Positions 1-9,809 of a stretch of 64,000 nucleotides of DNA are shown here, one piece after another. Made by a program: the position numbers and the translations under genes. The DNA is from Porphyrobacter sp. LM 6 (GTDB lineage: Bacteria; Pseudomonadota; Alphaproteobacteria; Sphingomonadales; Sphingomonadaceae). The notes under the pieces were generated by a model, which saw only the letters and a program-made list of their open reading frames with translations, ran no database searches and had not been told where the DNA came from. The stretch is from NCBI RefSeq assembly GCF_001720465.1, contig NZ_CP017113.1, positions 248,001-312,000 on the forward strand, read 5' to 3'. Position 1 is the stretch's first letter. Every line of letters starts with the position of its first letter.

Positions 1-224
1 GCCACTGCCGCGCCGAAAATAAACCCGCGCGCTTCCATCCCGGCGATTTTGTCCGCCCCGGCTGCCGCTGCTGCTTCGGCGAGATGATGCACACTCGCCG
101 CCATGCCCTGATGGTGACCAATCAGCGTGGTGATATCGCGGAACTGGATCCCCGGATGCGGGAAATCGGGGACGGTACGCACAAGCCCCTTGAGCTCTTC
201 CGGCGAGAGATGCGGCGGTTTCAT
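1..224 (-). CDS. apt: Adenine phosphoribosyltransferase, N-terminal part (cut by window edge)
   Basis: The gene runs off the left edge, so only about the first 74 residues are visible. The reading frame starts at the ATG at 224 with an AAAGGGG ribosome-binding site in front. The translation carries VRTVPDFPHPGIQFRDITTL near residues 15-34 and GMEARGFIFG near the edge, both typical of adenine phosphoribosyltransferase. The enzyme makes AMP from adenine and PRPP in cytosolic purine salvage. The gene follows petC on the same strand but is separated from it by a strong hairpin, so it is probably transcribed on its own or by read-through. Confidence 0.9.
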   Translation of the reverse strand, partial: MKPPHLSPEELKGLVRTVPDFPHPGIQFRDITTLIGHHQGMAASVHHLAEAAAAAGADKIAGMEARGFIFGAAV

Positions 225-256
225 GTCGGCAGGCCCCTTTCGGCTCTTTCAAAGCA

Positions 257-294
257 GAGCGCCCCGCCATCCGCAAGGGGATGACGGGGCGCTC
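257..294 (-). terminator. Hairpin terminator after petC
   Basis: A perfect 10-bp inverted repeat (GAGCGCCCCG and its complement) brackets an 18-nt loop, 25 bp downstream of the petC stop. On the minus strand it is followed by TGCTTTGAAAG, a weak T-rich run. It probably ends the petABC transcript ahead of apt. Confidence 0.65.
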
Positions 295-318
295 GTGTGC
301 GTTACGGGGCGAAGAAGC

Positions 319-1176
319 TTACTTCTTCTTCGGCTTCATGCCGGCCCAGACCTGCTTGTAGCTGAGGAACGCCAGAGTGGTGGCGAACAGCAGGAAGCCG
401 AGCACCGCCCAACCGGTCTGCTTGCGTTCGACCAGCGAGGGTTCCGCCGTCCAGGTCAGGAACGCGGCCACGTCCTTGGCCATCTGCGGAATGGTGGCGT
501 TGGTGCCGTCGGCATAGGTCACCTGACCGTCGATCGCGAGCGGCGGGGGCATGGCGATGTTGACGTTCGGGAAGTGCTTGTTGAAGTACAGCCCGGTCGG
601 GGTCTCGAAGCCGAGCTTCGCAGCCTTGGCGGGGTCGGGCTCGCCATAGCCAACCAGCAGGTCGTAGACGTAGTTCGAACCGTCGTGACGCGCCTTGGTC
701 ATCAGCGAGAGGTCTGGCGGGATCGCGTTGTTGTTCGCGGCCGCAGCGGCAATCGCATTGGGATAGGGCGACGGGAAGAAGTCGGTCGGCTCACCCGGAC
801 GGGTGGTCGTCTCGCCGGTGGCGGGATCGATCCCCGGAACGGTCCACGCCGCAGCTTCCGCATCAACTTCGGCTTCGCTGTAGCCAAGCTGCTGCAGGTT
901 GCGGAAGGAAACGAACTTCAGGCTGTGGCAGGCCGAGCAGACTTCCTTGTAGACCTGATACCCGCGCTGAAGCTGGGCCACGTCCCACGTGCCGAGCGGG
1001 CCGTCGAACGAAAAGCCGCCTTCGGGGCCTTCGCCATGCTCATAGAAGGCGTAGGACGCCTGCTTTTCCGGCGCGGGGCCGAACGCGAAGTTATAGGCAC
1101 CGGGCAGGAACGACCAGAGCAGCAGCACCAGAGTGATGCCGAGGCCTGCAATAATGCCTCCGAGACGAATAGACAT
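319..1176 (-). CDS. petC: Cytochrome c1 of the bc1 complex
   Basis: This 285-residue protein is the cytochrome c1 subunit of ubiquinol-cytochrome c reductase, which passes electrons from the Rieske protein to cytochrome c in the periplasm. A hydrophobic N-terminus (about residues 5-25) serves as export signal. The c-type haem site CSACH lies at residues 80-84, NIAMPPPL near residue 205-215 supplies the methionine axial ligand region, and a C-terminal anchor helix lies near residues 255-272 before a lysine-rich tail. It is the third gene of petA-petB-petC, 54 bp after petB. Length and order match other alphaproteobacteria. Confidence 0.97.
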   Translation of the reverse strand: MSIRLGGIIAGLGITLVLLLWSFLPGAYNFAFGPAPEKQASYAFYEHGEGPEGGFSFDGPLGTWDVAQLQRGYQVYKEVCSACHSLKFVSFRNLQQLGYSEAEVDAEAAAWTVPGIDPATGETTTRPGEPTDFFPSPYPNAIAAAAANNNAIPPDLSLMTKARHDGSNYVYDLLVGYGEPDPAKAAKLGFETPTGLYFNKHFPNVNIAMPPPLAIDGQVTYADGTNATIPQMAKDVAAFLTWTAEPSLVERKQTGWAVLGFLLFATTLAFLSYKQVWAGMKPKKK

Positions 1177-1230
1177 GACCGAACTCTTTCTCGTTATCGG
1201 GTCAGATTGCTGGGGAACCGCTCCGGCCGA

Positions 1231-2592
1231 TTACTCGGCCGGTTGCAGCGAACCATCGGGCGAGGCGCCGGCATCACCGCCATCGATCGAACCGGTGCGC
1301 GGTTCGGCCGGGGCGGCATCCTTGCCGAGCACCGCTTCGGTGATCGAGAAGGGCAGCGGCTTAGGCACTTCGATCTGGCTAATGATCGGCAGGATCACGA
1401 GGAAGTGCATGAAGTAGTAAGCCGTGAAGATCTGGCTGAGCATGATGTACGGCTCTTCCGCGTGGGCACCGCCGAGGTAGAACAGCGCCGCCATGGTCGG
1501 CATCAGGCCGAACCAGAAGAACTTGTTGAACAGCGGACGGTAGTGGCCCGAGCGCACCGGGCTCTTGTCGAGCCAGGGCAGGAAGAACCACACCAGGATC
1601 GAGCCGAACATCGCGATCACGCCCAGCAGCTTGGCGGGGACTAGCACGATGCCGGTGAACGGAATGGTGAGGTCGCCGGTGAAGGCGCGCAGGATCGCGT
1701 AGAACGGATAGAAATACCATTCCGGAACGATCAGCGCCGGGGTCGAGAGCGGATTCGCCTCGATGTAGTTGTCCGGGTGGCCCAGCGCGTTCGGCAGGAA
1801 GAACACCATCGTGCAGAAGGCGATAAGGAACACGCCCAGCCCGAACCCGTCCTTCGCCGTGTAGTACGGGTGGAACGGCACGGTGTCGCTTTCGTTCTTC
1901 ACTTCCACGCCAGTCGGGTTCGACGAGCCGGGGATATGCAGTGCCCAGATGTGCAGGATCACCACGCCGGCGATCACGAAGGGCAGCAGGAAGTGGAGGC
2001 TGAAGAAGCGGTTCAGCGCAGCGTTGTCGGGAGCGTAGCCGCCCAGGATCCACACCTGGAGGGGTTCACCCACCAGCGGGATCGCGCCGAACAGACCGGT
2101 GATCACCTGTGCGCCCCAGAAGCTCATCTGGCCCCACGGCAGCACGTAGCCCATGAAGGCGGTCGCCATCATGAGAAGGAAGATCACCACACCCAGCAGC
2201 CAGATCATCTCGCGCGGGGCCTTGTAGGACGAATAGAAGAAGCCGCGGAAGATGTGCAGGTAGATCACAATGAAGAAGAAGCTCGCCCCGTTGGCGTGGG
2301 CGTAGCGCATCATCCAGCCGGCGTTGACGTCACGCATGATGTGCTCGACCGTGCCGAAGGCGACCGCCTGGTTGGCGGCATAATGCATCGCCAGCACGAC
2401 ACCGGTGACGATCTGCAGCATCAAGCAGAAACCGGCGAGCACGCCGAAGTTCCACATGTAGTTGAGGTTGCGCGGCACCGGATAGCCGGCCCCGACCGCG
2501 TTGTAGACCAGACGCGGAAGCGGCAGCTTCTCGTCAAGCCACTTGGTCAGGGCGGTTTTCGGTTCGTATTGCTTGGCCCAGGCGAAACTCAT
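1231..2592 (-). CDS. petB: Cytochrome b of the bc1 complex
   Basis: This 453-residue multi-helix membrane protein is cytochrome b, the core of the bc1 complex that oxidises ubiquinol at Qo and reduces quinone at Qi. Visible hallmarks are [20 protein letters not shown] in the middle and [15 protein letters not shown] in the C-terminal half, the latter holding the PEWY motif of the Qo site. Paired histidines in the second and fourth helices fit two b haems. It sits between petA (65 bp upstream) and petC. The C-terminal 30 residues are acidic and proline-rich, an extension beyond the conserved helices. Confidence 0.97.
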   Translation of the reverse strand: MSFAWAKQYEPKTALTKWLDEKLPLPRLVYNAVGAGYPVPRNLNYMWNFGVLAGFCLMLQIVTGVVLAMHYAANQAVAFGTVEHIMRDVNAGWMMRYAHANGASFFFIVIYLHIFRGFFYSSYKAPREMIWLLGVVIFLLMMATAFMGYVLPWGQMSFWGAQVITGLFGAIPLVGEPLQVWILGGYAPDNAALNRFFSLHFLLPFVIAGVVILHIWALHIPGSSNPTGVEVKNESDTVPFHPYYTAKDGFGLGVFLIAFCTMVFFLPNALGHPDNYIEANPLSTPALIVPEWYFYPFYAILRAFTGDLTIPFTGIVLVPAKLLGVIAMFGSILVWFFLPWLDKSPVRSGHYRPLFNKFFWFGLMPTMAALFYLGGAHAEEPYIMLSQIFTAYYFMHFLVILPIISQIEVPKPLPFSITEAVLGKDAAPAEPRTGSIDGGDAGASPDGSLQPAE

Positions 2593-2657
2593 GGCGTTCT
2601 CTCGGCTTGATCGAAGGGAATGGTCGGAAGGATTCGGTGTTGCTCGGATACGTTGGA

Positions 2658-3245
2658 TCAGCCGACGCGGATGACCGTGTCCGAGGTGAACTCGTAATCG
2701 GGAACGTGCAGGTTCTTCGGCGCGGGGCCTTTGCGGATGCGGCCGGCGACATCGTAGTGCGAGCCGTGGCAGGGGCAGAAATAGCCGCCGAACTCGCCCT
2801 TGTTCTCGCCCTCGGCAGCGCCCAGCGGCACGCAGCCGAGGTGGGTGCAGACGCCCATGGTGACGAGCACGTCTTCGTGGCCTTCCTTGGTCCGCTCGGC
2901 GAGGGTCTGCGGATCGCGCAGCGAAACGGCGTCATCCTTCTTGGCGGCAGCGATTTCTTCGGCGGTGAGACGCTTCACGAACAGCGGCTGCTTGCGGAAC
3001 ACGGCCTTGATGCTCTGGCCCGGCTGGATCGCGCTGACATCGACTTCGGTGGTGCTCGCGGCGAGCACGTCGGCCGAAGGCGCCATCTGGCTGACCAGCG
3101 GGATCAGCACCGATGCGCCGCCAACCCCAGCAGTGCCGAGCGCTGCGATGTGGATCCAGTCGCGACGACGGACGCCTTCGCCGCCTTCTGTCACTTCCGA
3201 GGCACCTGCGGGAGTGGTCGCACCGCTCATGTCAGCCATCGTCAA
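2658..3245 (-). CDS. petA: Rieske iron-sulfur subunit of the bc1 complex
   Basis: This 195-residue protein carries the [2Fe-2S] centre that takes electrons from ubiquinol in the bc1 complex. Residues 26-30 (RRRDW), followed by a hydrophobic stretch to about residue 50, form an uncleaved Tat-type anchor. The cluster boxes CTHLGC (133-138) and CPCHGSH (157-163) contain all four ligands and the disulfide cysteines. It is the first gene of petABC. The 226-bp gap upstream (3246-3471) must hold the operon promoter, but I see no convincing -35/-10 pair in it. An internal ATG at 3239 is a possible alternative start. Confidence 0.96.
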   Translation of the reverse strand: MTMADMSGATTPAGASEVTEGGEGVRRRDWIHIAALGTAGVGGASVLIPLVSQMAPSADVLAASTTEVDVSAIQPGQSIKAVFRKQPLFVKRLTAEEIAAAKKDDAVSLRDPQTLAERTKEGHEDVLVTMGVCTHLGCVPLGAAEGENKGEFGGYFCPCHGSHYDVAGRIRKGPAPKNLHVPDYEFTSDTVIRVG

Positions 3246-3471
3246 ATACCCTGCTCGTAATGCCGCGCCGGTGAAACGCCCTGCGCGGCGTGGTGTTCCA
3301 GTTGAGAAGGCTCGCGCCTTCGCCGTGTTGAGTCAGATTCATCCCTGTTCCGGGCGGAATGCGTGCAAGCGACGCACCCTGTCCGTAACTTGGGCGGGGC
3401 AATTAACGGCAATCCACCCAGAATCCAACCGTGTTTTGTTCAAGCCCGGTTCGCAGCCATGCAAGTCCGCC

Positions 3472-4224
3472 TCATGACAGTGCGATCATACTGATCTGCC
3501 TGCCATAATTCGGCTCGCCTGCCTGCGTCGAGCGCCTGTGCGAATGATAACGCGTGACATGTGAGAATGTATCCCGGCCGTTATCCGCAATTTTGCTAAG
3601 GCCCGCATCGCGCAACCGGGCCATGATGAAGCCCGGCAGATCGAAGTGCCAGCGGGCGGTCCCGCTGCGTTCCGGCGCGGGGGCGAAAAAGCGTTCGTCA
3701 TTCGCCGCAAAGCGCGCGCGGAACGGGGCATCGACCTCGTAGCTCGGCTGCGCGATCGTCGGCCCGAGCACGGCCGCGATGTTCGCCCGCCGCGCGCCAA
3801 GAGACTCCATCGCGGCGATGGTGTTTTCGAGCACCCCGTCCACCGCGCCGCGCCAACCGGCATGGGCCGCGCCGATCACCCCCGCCTCGCGGTCGGCGAA
3901 CAGGATCGGGCCGCAGTCCGCCGTCACGATGCCGAGCACGACGCCGGGCGTGACCGTGACCACCGCATCGGCTACCGGGCGACCTTCGGCAGCATCATCC
4001 CAGACGTTCGTTACCACCGCCACATCGGGTGAATGCACCTGATGCGGCGCGGCGAGGCGGCCGCCCGTCAGGATCGCATCAGCCGCGGCCGCCCTCAGTT
4101 CGCGCACTTCGGCCGGATCGCCCGGACCCCCGAACCCGAACTGGTGCTTGCCCCCGGCGCTGCCGAAGAAGCCGTGCGGCACGCCTTCGAGCAGCGGGCT
4201 GGTTTCGATCTGAAAGCCGCTCAC
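3472..4224 (-). CDS. pgeF: Peptidoglycan editing factor / multicopper polyphenol oxidase family (YfiH)
   Basis: About 250 residues of the YfiH/laccase-domain family, known as a purine nucleoside phosphorylase-type zinc enzyme and as peptidoglycan editing factor PgeF. Family boxes visible are HQVHSPDV, TADCGPILFAD, AHAGWRGAV and GPTIAQPSYEV, which include the zinc-binding histidines and cysteine. I chose the GTG at 4224 because it begins one base after the pepN stop (4226), where translational coupling is likely, and the family normally starts shortly before GVPHGFF. A longer in-frame start at 4299 would lie inside pepN and adds residues with no family similarity. Confidence 0.9.
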   Translation of the reverse strand: MSGFQIETSPLLEGVPHGFFGSAGGKHQFGFGGPGDPAEVRELRAAAADAILTGGRLAAPHQVHSPDVAVVTNVWDDAAEGRPVADAVVTVTPGVVLGIVTADCGPILFADREAGVIGAAHAGWRGAVDGVLENTIAAMESLGARRANIAAVLGPTIAQPSYEVDAPFRARFAANDERFFAPAPERSGTARWHFDLPGFIMARLRDAGLSKIADNGRDTFSHVTRYHSHRRSTQAGEPNYGRQISMIALS

Positions 4225-4225
4225 T

Positions 4226-6868
4226 TCATCCGTCCAGACTGCGGCTGACCTGCTCGAAAGTATCGCGCGACAGATCGCCATGCGCCATGATCCGTTCAAG
4301 CTCGGCCCGCATCAGGCCTGCACGGCCCGGCTCGATCCGCCGCCAGCGCCCGAGCGCGGGGACGAACCGCGCCGCCGTCTGCGGGTTGATCGGATCGAGC
4401 GCGAGAATCACATCGGCAATCATGCGATAGCCCGCCCCACTCGCATCGTGGAACCCCTTGGGGTTACCCGCGAACGCCATGTAGAGCGAGCGGGCGCGGT
4501 TGGGGTTCTTGAGCGTGAAGTCGGGATGGCCCGCCAGCGTACGGACATGGGCGATGACATCGGGGTGGAGCGAGAGCGCCTGCAACGTGAACCACTTGTC
4601 GACCACCAGCGCATTGTCCTTGTAGCGCTCGTAGAAGGCGGCGAGCCGCTGTTCGCGCGCGGGCGAATCGAGCGAGCACAGCACCATCAGCGCGCCCTGC
4701 CGGTCGGTCATGTTGTCGGCGGCGTCATATTGCTCGGCGGCCAGCGTGGCGGCGCGCGCCGGATCGGCGGCTGCGAGATACACCAGCGCTTGCGTCTTCA
4801 CCTTGCGTGCCCCGCGACCGGCGGGATCGCCCAGGGGCACCGCCGAGGCGCGGGCGTGCAGCGCGCCCAGTTCCTCTGCCAGCGCCGCGCCAATCGCAGC
4901 CTTCAGCCCTTCGCGCGCGGCATGGATCGTGCCCGGATCGGCGAGGCCGCCGTGGCTCGCCATCACTTCGAACAGATAGGTCTCGCTCGGCAGGATCATC
5001 AGCTCGCCGCGCATCGCATCATCGAGCCGCTGGTCGGCAATGCTCGAACGGAACGCAGCGATGATCGCCGCTTCGCCCGCAGTCAGATCATCTGCCGAAA
5101 GAGCGCAGCTGGCCGCACCGACTAGGTGGCTGACCGCGAGTTCCTGCAAGGCTTCCGAACGGGCAAAGGGATCATCGTCATGCCCGGCGAGGAACACGAG
5201 ATCCTCTCGCGCAAGTTCGCGTTCGATCACTACCGGGGCGGTGAAGCCGCGGTTGATCGACACCACCGGATCGGGGCCTGCAAGCGGCAGCGTGACCGTC
5301 TGCTCTGTCTCGGCCAGCACCACCAGCTGTTCCGCGCCCAGGGTGCCGCTGCGCGAATGGACCGCAATCTTCAGCGGGATCGGCATCGGCAGCTTGTCGG
5401 GCTGACCGGGGGTGGCGGGTACGGTCTGTTTGAGGGTCAGTCGCAAGTTGTCGCTCTCAACCGCCTGGCGCACCTCGACGCGCGGAGTGCCCGCCTGCGA
5501 ATACCAGCGCCGGAACTGGGTCAGGTCGATGCCCGCCCCGTCCTCGATTGCCCTGACGAAATCCTCGCACGTCGCCGCTTCGCCATCATGGCGGTCAAAA
5601 TAGAGATCGGTGCCTGCCCGGAACCGCTCCACACCGACCATCGAGCGGATCATGCGGATGACCTCGGCGCCCTTGTTGTAGACGGTCGCGGTGTAGAAGT
5701 TACTGATCTCGCGGTAGGAATCGGGCCGGATCGGGTGCGCGAGCGGGCCTGAATCCTCGGGGAACTGGGCCGCACGCAGGATCCGCACATCCTCGATCCG
5801 CTTGACCGCCTCGCCCCGCATATCCTGCGAGAACAGCTGGTCGCGCAGCACGGTGAAACCTTCCTTGAGGCTCAGCTGGAACCAGTCGCGGCAGGTAATG
5901 CGATTGCCCGACCAGTTGTGGAAGTATTCGTGCGCGATCACGCCTTCAACTGCGTCGAAGTCCGCATCGGTGGCGGTGTCGGGGTCGGCGAGGACATACT
6001 TCGTGTTGAAGACGTTGAGTCCCTTGTTCTCCATCGCCCCCATGTTGAAATCGCTGACGGCGACGATGTTGTAGAGATCGAGGTCGTATTCGCGGCCGAA
6101 CACCTCCTCGTCCCACGTCATCGAGCGGTGCAGCGATTCGAGCGCGTGGTCGGTGCGCGCGATATCCTCGGCCCGCACCCAGACGTTGCATTCGACCTGT
6201 CGGCCCGAACGGGTGACGAAGGGCTTGGAATTGGCGACCAGATCGCCTGCGACGAGCGCGAAAAGATAGGACGGTTTGGGCCAGGGATCGTGCCATTCGG
6301 CCCAGTGCGTGCCGTCGCCATTATCGCCCGCAGCGGTGCGGTTGCCGTTGCACAGCAGGATCGGGAAGGCCGCTTTGTCGCCCGCCATCCGCACCGTGTA
6401 GACCGACAGCACATCGGGCCGGTCGGGGAAGAAAGTGATGCGGCGGAAGCCCTCGGATTCGCACTGGGTGCAGAGCATTCCGTTCGAGGCGTAGAGGCCC
6501 ATCAGCTGGGTGTTGGCGGCGGGGTTGATGGTGGTGACGATGGTGACCTCGTGCCGCTCGCCCGGCAGGGTCACGATCAGATCGGGGCCATCCATCCGCC
6601 ACGACGCGGCCTCGCCGTCGACGCTGACGCTTTGCGCGGCGATGCTGTCGCCGCTCAGCCGCAGTTCAGGCGAAGCAGCAGCGGCAGGGTTGCGTTCAAC
6701 TACGAGCGTCGCGGTGACCGTGGTCGCTTCCAGCCCAAGCGCGAAGTCGAGATGCGTGGTCGGCACCCGCCACGCAAAAGGCTGGTATTCCTCGCGCCGG
6801 ATCAGCGGCGGCTCGGCAGGGGTTGCGGGGGCGTTGTCGGGGGCGATGGGGTTGTGTGCGATATCCAT
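4226..6868 (-). CDS. pepN: Aminopeptidase N (M1 family alanyl aminopeptidase)
   Basis: A cytosolic M1 metallopeptidase of about 880 residues, the usual PepN length. It removes N-terminal residues from peptides during protein turnover. The exopeptidase motif GAMEN lies near residue 275 and the zinc motif HEYFH (HExxH) near residue 312, with the third zinc-ligand glutamate in the expected segment downstream. The ATG at 6868 gives MDIAHNPIAP and is preferred. A TTG at 6904 would add 12 residues. The start faces the divergent gene at 6920, so both promoters share a very short interval. pgeF follows directly. Confidence 0.95.
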   Translation of the reverse strand: MDIAHNPIAPDNAPATPAEPPLIRREEYQPFAWRVPTTHLDFALGLEATTVTATLVVERNPAAAASPELRLSGDSIAAQSVSVDGEAASWRMDGPDLIVTLPGERHEVTIVTTINPAANTQLMGLYASNGMLCTQCESEGFRRITFFPDRPDVLSVYTVRMAGDKAAFPILLCNGNRTAAGDNGDGTHWAEWHDPWPKPSYLFALVAGDLVANSKPFVTRSGRQVECNVWVRAEDIARTDHALESLHRSMTWDEEVFGREYDLDLYNIVAVSDFNMGAMENKGLNVFNTKYVLADPDTATDADFDAVEGVIAHEYFHNWSGNRITCRDWFQLSLKEGFTVLRDQLFSQDMRGEAVKRIEDVRILRAAQFPEDSGPLAHPIRPDSYREISNFYTATVYNKGAEVIRMIRSMVGVERFRAGTDLYFDRHDGEAATCEDFVRAIEDGAGIDLTQFRRWYSQAGTPRVEVRQAVESDNLRLTLKQTVPATPGQPDKLPMPIPLKIAVHSRSGTLGAEQLVVLAETEQTVTLPLAGPDPVVSINRGFTAPVVIERELAREDLVFLAGHDDDPFARSEALQELAVSHLVGAASCALSADDLTAGEAAIIAAFRSSIADQRLDDAMRGELMILPSETYLFEVMASHGGLADPGTIHAAREGLKAAIGAALAEELGALHARASAVPLGDPAGRGARKVKTQALVYLAAADPARAATLAAEQYDAADNMTDRQGALMVLCSLDSPAREQRLAAFYERYKDNALVVDKWFTLQALSLHPDVIAHVRTLAGHPDFTLKNPNRARSLYMAFAGNPKGFHDASGAGYRMIADVILALDPINPQTAARFVPALGRWRRIEPGRAGLMRAELERIMAHGDLSRDTFEQVSRSLDG

Positions 6869-6919
6869 GCGCGCCGATTTAGGTTGATTCGTCCTCAGGT
6901 CCAATCATTAGGTTGGCGC

Positions 6920-7759
6920 ATGGGCCGTTTGCTGATCTTTGGACTGGGCTACACCGCCGGACGCATAGCTGCAGCGATGCGCGCGCGCGGGTGGCAGGTC
7001 ACGGCGACGGGCAGCGCGGGCGATATCGCTTTTGACAACCGGGCCGCCGTGTTGGCAGCCATCGGCGAAGCGCCCCACATCCTCTCGTCGGTCCCGCCCG
7101 AACGGGCAGGCGGCGATCCGGTGCTCGATGCCTATGGCAAGGCGCTGGCCGGCAAGGCGCTGTTCTACCTCTCCTCCACCGGCGTCTATGGCGACCGCGA
7201 AGGCGCGTGGGTGGACGAGGCAACGCCAACCATCGCGCAATCTGGAGAAGGTCGGCGCAACGCGCGGGCCGAGGCTGACCTTGCATGGCTGAACATGGGC
7301 GCGCGGGTGTTCCGCCTGCCGGGGATCTACGGTCCGGGCCGCTCCGCGCTCGACCGGGTGCGGGCCGGGCAGGCGCGGCGGATCGACTTGCCCGGACAGG
7401 TGTTCAGCCGCGTCCATGTCGATGACATTGCCAGCGGGGTCGTAGCGGCGCTGGAGCAGAATGCACCCGCAGGCGCCTACAACCTCGGCGATGATTGCCC
7501 TTGCAGCGGCAATGAAGTGACCGAACACGCGTGCCGCTTGCTCGGGTTGCCGTTCCCGCCGCTGGAGACGCTGGAACAGGCGAACCTCTCGGAAATGGCG
7601 CGCGGGTTCTACATGGAGAATCGCCGCGTCGCCAACGGCAAGGCCAAGCGGGTGCTTGGGTGGGAGCCGAGGTTCCCGACCTATGTCGAAGGTCTAGAGT
7701 CCTTGTTTTCGCCTCAAGCGCCGGCGGGCGCCTCCGCGCCCTTGGCTTGCGCGCCATAA
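6920..7759 (+). CDS. NAD(P)-binding epimerase-like protein (YeeZ-type SDR)
   Basis: A 279-residue Rossmann-fold protein that begins MGRLLIFGLGYTAGRIA, an atypical extended-SDR nucleotide-binding loop. It keeps YLSSTGVYGD, where the Ser and Tyr of the extended SDR active site are expected, RLPGIYGPGRS, and HVDDIASGVV. This pattern is that of the YeeZ/SDR family 5 proteins annotated as NAD-dependent epimerase/dehydratase, whose substrate is not established. It starts divergently from pepN, with only about 50 bp between starts. It is followed by hairpins shared with the convergent transporter gene. Confidence 0.85.
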   Translation: MGRLLIFGLGYTAGRIAAAMRARGWQVTATGSAGDIAFDNRAAVLAAIGEAPHILSSVPPERAGGDPVLDAYGKALAGKALFYLSSTGVYGDREGAWVDEATPTIAQSGEGRRNARAEADLAWLNMGARVFRLPGIYGPGRSALDRVRAGQARRIDLPGQVFSRVHVDDIASGVVAALEQNAPAGAYNLGDDCPCSGNEVTEHACRLLGLPFPPLETLEQANLSEMARGFYMENRRVANGKAKRVLGWEPRFPTYVEGLESLFSPQAPAGASAPLACAP

Positions 7760-7797
7760 GGCGCGACGGGCATTCGCCCTTGCGGCCCTGCGGGCCG
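7751..7797. terminator. Two short hairpins in a convergent gap
   Basis: GCGCC-ATAA-GGCGC (7751-7764) overlaps the stop of the upstream plus-strand gene, and CGGCCC-TGC-GGGCCG (7783-7797) follows. They sit between two genes that end toward each other (7759 and 7817), so a bidirectional terminator role is plausible. Neither has a long T tract. Confidence 0.45.
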
Positions 7798-7816
7798 ATC
7801 AACGCTCTTTTGAGAG

Positions 7817-8728
7817 CTACTTCTTCTGCTTTGACCGAAGCGCCAGCCCCATGCCCAGCAGCGCCAGCGCCATGCCGCCGACCGACAGCGCGTCCCACGC
7901 AAAGCCCTCGAACAGGGTCGACAGCCCCATCGCCACGCACACGGTGACGATCCCGTTATAGGCAGTCTTCCCAGCCCCGATCTCGCGCACGAGGTTGTAA
8001 TGGAGCGGGAAGGTTACCACCGATCCGATGATCGCGAGATAGGCCGTCCCCGCCCAGAACTGCCAGCCGCTGGGCACCTGCGGCGCGCCCTCGGTGGCGA
8101 AAGCGTAGACCAGATCGAAGCCCGTCCCGTAGAGCATCGCCCAGGCGAGCAGGCTCACCATAGGCACCCCGCGCCCCGTCGGGTTGGCCTGCACCACATT
8201 GGCGATCGATGCGGCGAGCATCCCGCCCACTGCGAGCACGATGCCGAGGCCAACATCACCGCCGAGCGGCGCAGCGTTCCATTCGTGCACCAGCAGCATC
8301 GCCACCCCGGCAATCGCGACAAGGCTGCCGCCGATAAAGCCGCCCTGGACCCGCTCGCCGATGAACACCCTAGCGAAGAGCGCATTGGGCACCATCAGCA
8401 GCGCGAACATCACCGCGACGATGCCGGAGGTGATGTGCTGTTCCGCATGATAGACGAACAGGAAATTGCCCGAGAACTGCGCGATGCCGACCCCGAGCGC
8501 GAGCAGGTGCTCGGGCCGGTTGAGCCGCAGCCGGTTGCCCATCACCACCGCCAGCGCGAACAGCGCCGGGGTCGCCAGCATGAAGCGGTAGAACACCCCC
8601 CATGCGGCGGGCACATCGGAAATCTGTCCGGTGATGACAAACCAGGTCGAACCCCAGATCGTGCCGGTCAGCATGAAGGGGATCAGCACCTTGGGGCTGA
8701 GCATCGATGGCGCGGGAGTTGAGGTCAC
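7817..8728 (-). CDS. EamA/DMT-family transporter
   Basis: An inner-membrane protein of about 303 residues with ten hydrophobic segments arranged as two EamA halves, as in drug/metabolite exporters. The start region reads MLSPKVLIPFMLTGTIWGSTW, a typical first EamA helix, and the protein ends with a basic LRSKQKK tail on the cytoplasmic side. I place the start at the GTG at 8728, which overlaps the stop of the threonine aldolase gene in a GTGA arrangement. The ATG at 8704 is the alternative. The two genes form an operon and the transporter may export an amino acid or related metabolite. The substrate is unknown. Confidence 0.85.
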   Translation of the reverse strand: MTSTPAPSMLSPKVLIPFMLTGTIWGSTWFVITGQISDVPAAWGVFYRFMLATPALFALAVVMGNRLRLNRPEHLLALGVGIAQFSGNFLFVYHAEQHITSGIVAVMFALLMVPNALFARVFIGERVQGGFIGGSLVAIAGVAMLLVHEWNAAPLGGDVGLGIVLAVGGMLAASIANVVQANPTGRGVPMVSLLAWAMLYGTGFDLVYAFATEGAPQVPSGWQFWAGTAYLAIIGSVVTFPLHYNLVREIGAGKTAYNGIVTVCVAMGLSTLFEGFAWDALSVGGMALALLGMGLALRSKQKK

Positions 8729-9744
8729 AGCGCGGCGATCGCCTTGCCGAGCGCCGCGGCATCCTCGCCGCGGGTGTTCCACGCGGTGACGAAGCGCGCC
8801 GAGTCCACACCCCAATCGTAGAATGCGAAATCCTGCGCGCGCAGCGCCTCGCGCTCGGCTTCGGTCAAGCGCACGAAGAGCTCGTTCGCTTCCACCGGAT
8901 GGAGCAGGCGATCCGCGCAGCCTGCGGCCACTTCCTGCGCCGCGGCATTGGCATGGGCGGCGTTGGCGAGCCACAGCCCGTCATCGAGCATCGCGAGGAT
9001 CTGCGCAGCGAGATAGCGGCCCTTGCATTGCAGGTGGCCTGCGCGCTTGCGGCGGTAGCGCACCTGATGCGCGGCCTCGGGATCGAACAGCACTACGGCT
9101 TCCGCGCCCATCCCGCCGTTCTTGATGAAGCCGAAGGCGAGGCTGTCGACCGGGCCGCTCGCCGCGCGCGCTGCATTCTCGGGCGAGCCGCCGAGGAACG
9201 CCGCCGCATTCGCAAAGCGCGCGCCGTCCATGTGCAGGCCGAGGCGTCGCTCTTTCGCAAAGGCACCCAGCGCCGCCAGTTCCGTAGGCGTGTAGGCTCG
9301 CCCATATTCGCTCGCCTGCGTGATCGCGACGGCATGGGGCTGAACCTGATGCACATCGTTGCGGATCGGATCGATCAGCGCGGCGATATCGGCAGGGGTC
9401 AGCTTCGCGCCCTCGCCTTCGGCCAGCATCAGCTTGGCACCGTGGAGGAAAAAGCCCGGCGCGCCGCCCTCGTCCACCTCGATATGCGCCTCACGGTGGC
9501 ACACCACCCCGCCGTGGGGCGCGCACATCGTTGCCAGTGCAAGGCAATTGGCCGCCGTCCCCGTTGCCACCCAGAGCGCAGCGCATTCCCGCCCGAACAG
9601 CGCGGTGAAACGCGCATCGAGCTCCTTGGACAGCGCATCGCCGTCATAGGGATTGTCCGGACGGTCAGCCGCGCGCATCGCCTCCCACAAGCGGGGGTGG
9701 ACGGCAGCGGCATTGTCGGAGAGAAAGGGCTTGGACAAAGTCAT
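8725..9744 (-). CDS. ltaE: Low-specificity threonine aldolase (beta-eliminating lyase family)
   Basis: A 339-residue PLP enzyme of the threonine aldolase family, which splits threonine or other beta-hydroxy amino acids into glycine and an aldehyde. The N-terminus has FLSDNAAAVHPRLWEAM, followed by the cofactor contact segment VATGTAANCLAL, HREAHIEVDEGGAP and HMDGARFANAAAFLG. The PLP lysine is in FGFIKNGGMGAEA (about residue 207). The gene is first in a two-gene operon with the EamA transporter, sharing a GTGA overlap. It points away from the small GNAT gene at 9810. Confidence 0.92.
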   Translation of the reverse strand: MTLSKPFLSDNAAAVHPRLWEAMRAADRPDNPYDGDALSKELDARFTALFGRECAALWVATGTAANCLALATMCAPHGGVVCHREAHIEVDEGGAPGFFLHGAKLMLAEGEGAKLTPADIAALIDPIRNDVHQVQPHAVAITQASEYGRAYTPTELAALGAFAKERRLGLHMDGARFANAAAFLGGSPENAARAASGPVDSLAFGFIKNGGMGAEAVVLFDPEAAHQVRYRRKRAGHLQCKGRYLAAQILAMLDDGLWLANAAHANAAAQEVAAGCADRLLHPVEANELFVRLTEAEREALRAQDFAFYDWGVDSARFVTAWNTRGEDAAALGKAIAAL

Positions 9745-9809
9745 CGCAGACCGCCTCTATCGCGCCGCGCGCGGGTTGCAAGCGATTGGGGCAAGCGGAA
9801 GGACACAAG

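Noticed and set aside
980..1000. CACGT-type core near 990 (and CACGTG at about 25151) as further parS sites
   Set aside because: Only the central 5-6 bases match. The flanking TGTTCC/GGAACA arms and the AGACCC repeats are absent.
3246..3471. A tRNA or small RNA in the gap upstream of petA
   Set aside because: No cloverleaf or T-loop consensus was found, and no strong hairpin plus T tract. It is likely only the petA promoter and leader.
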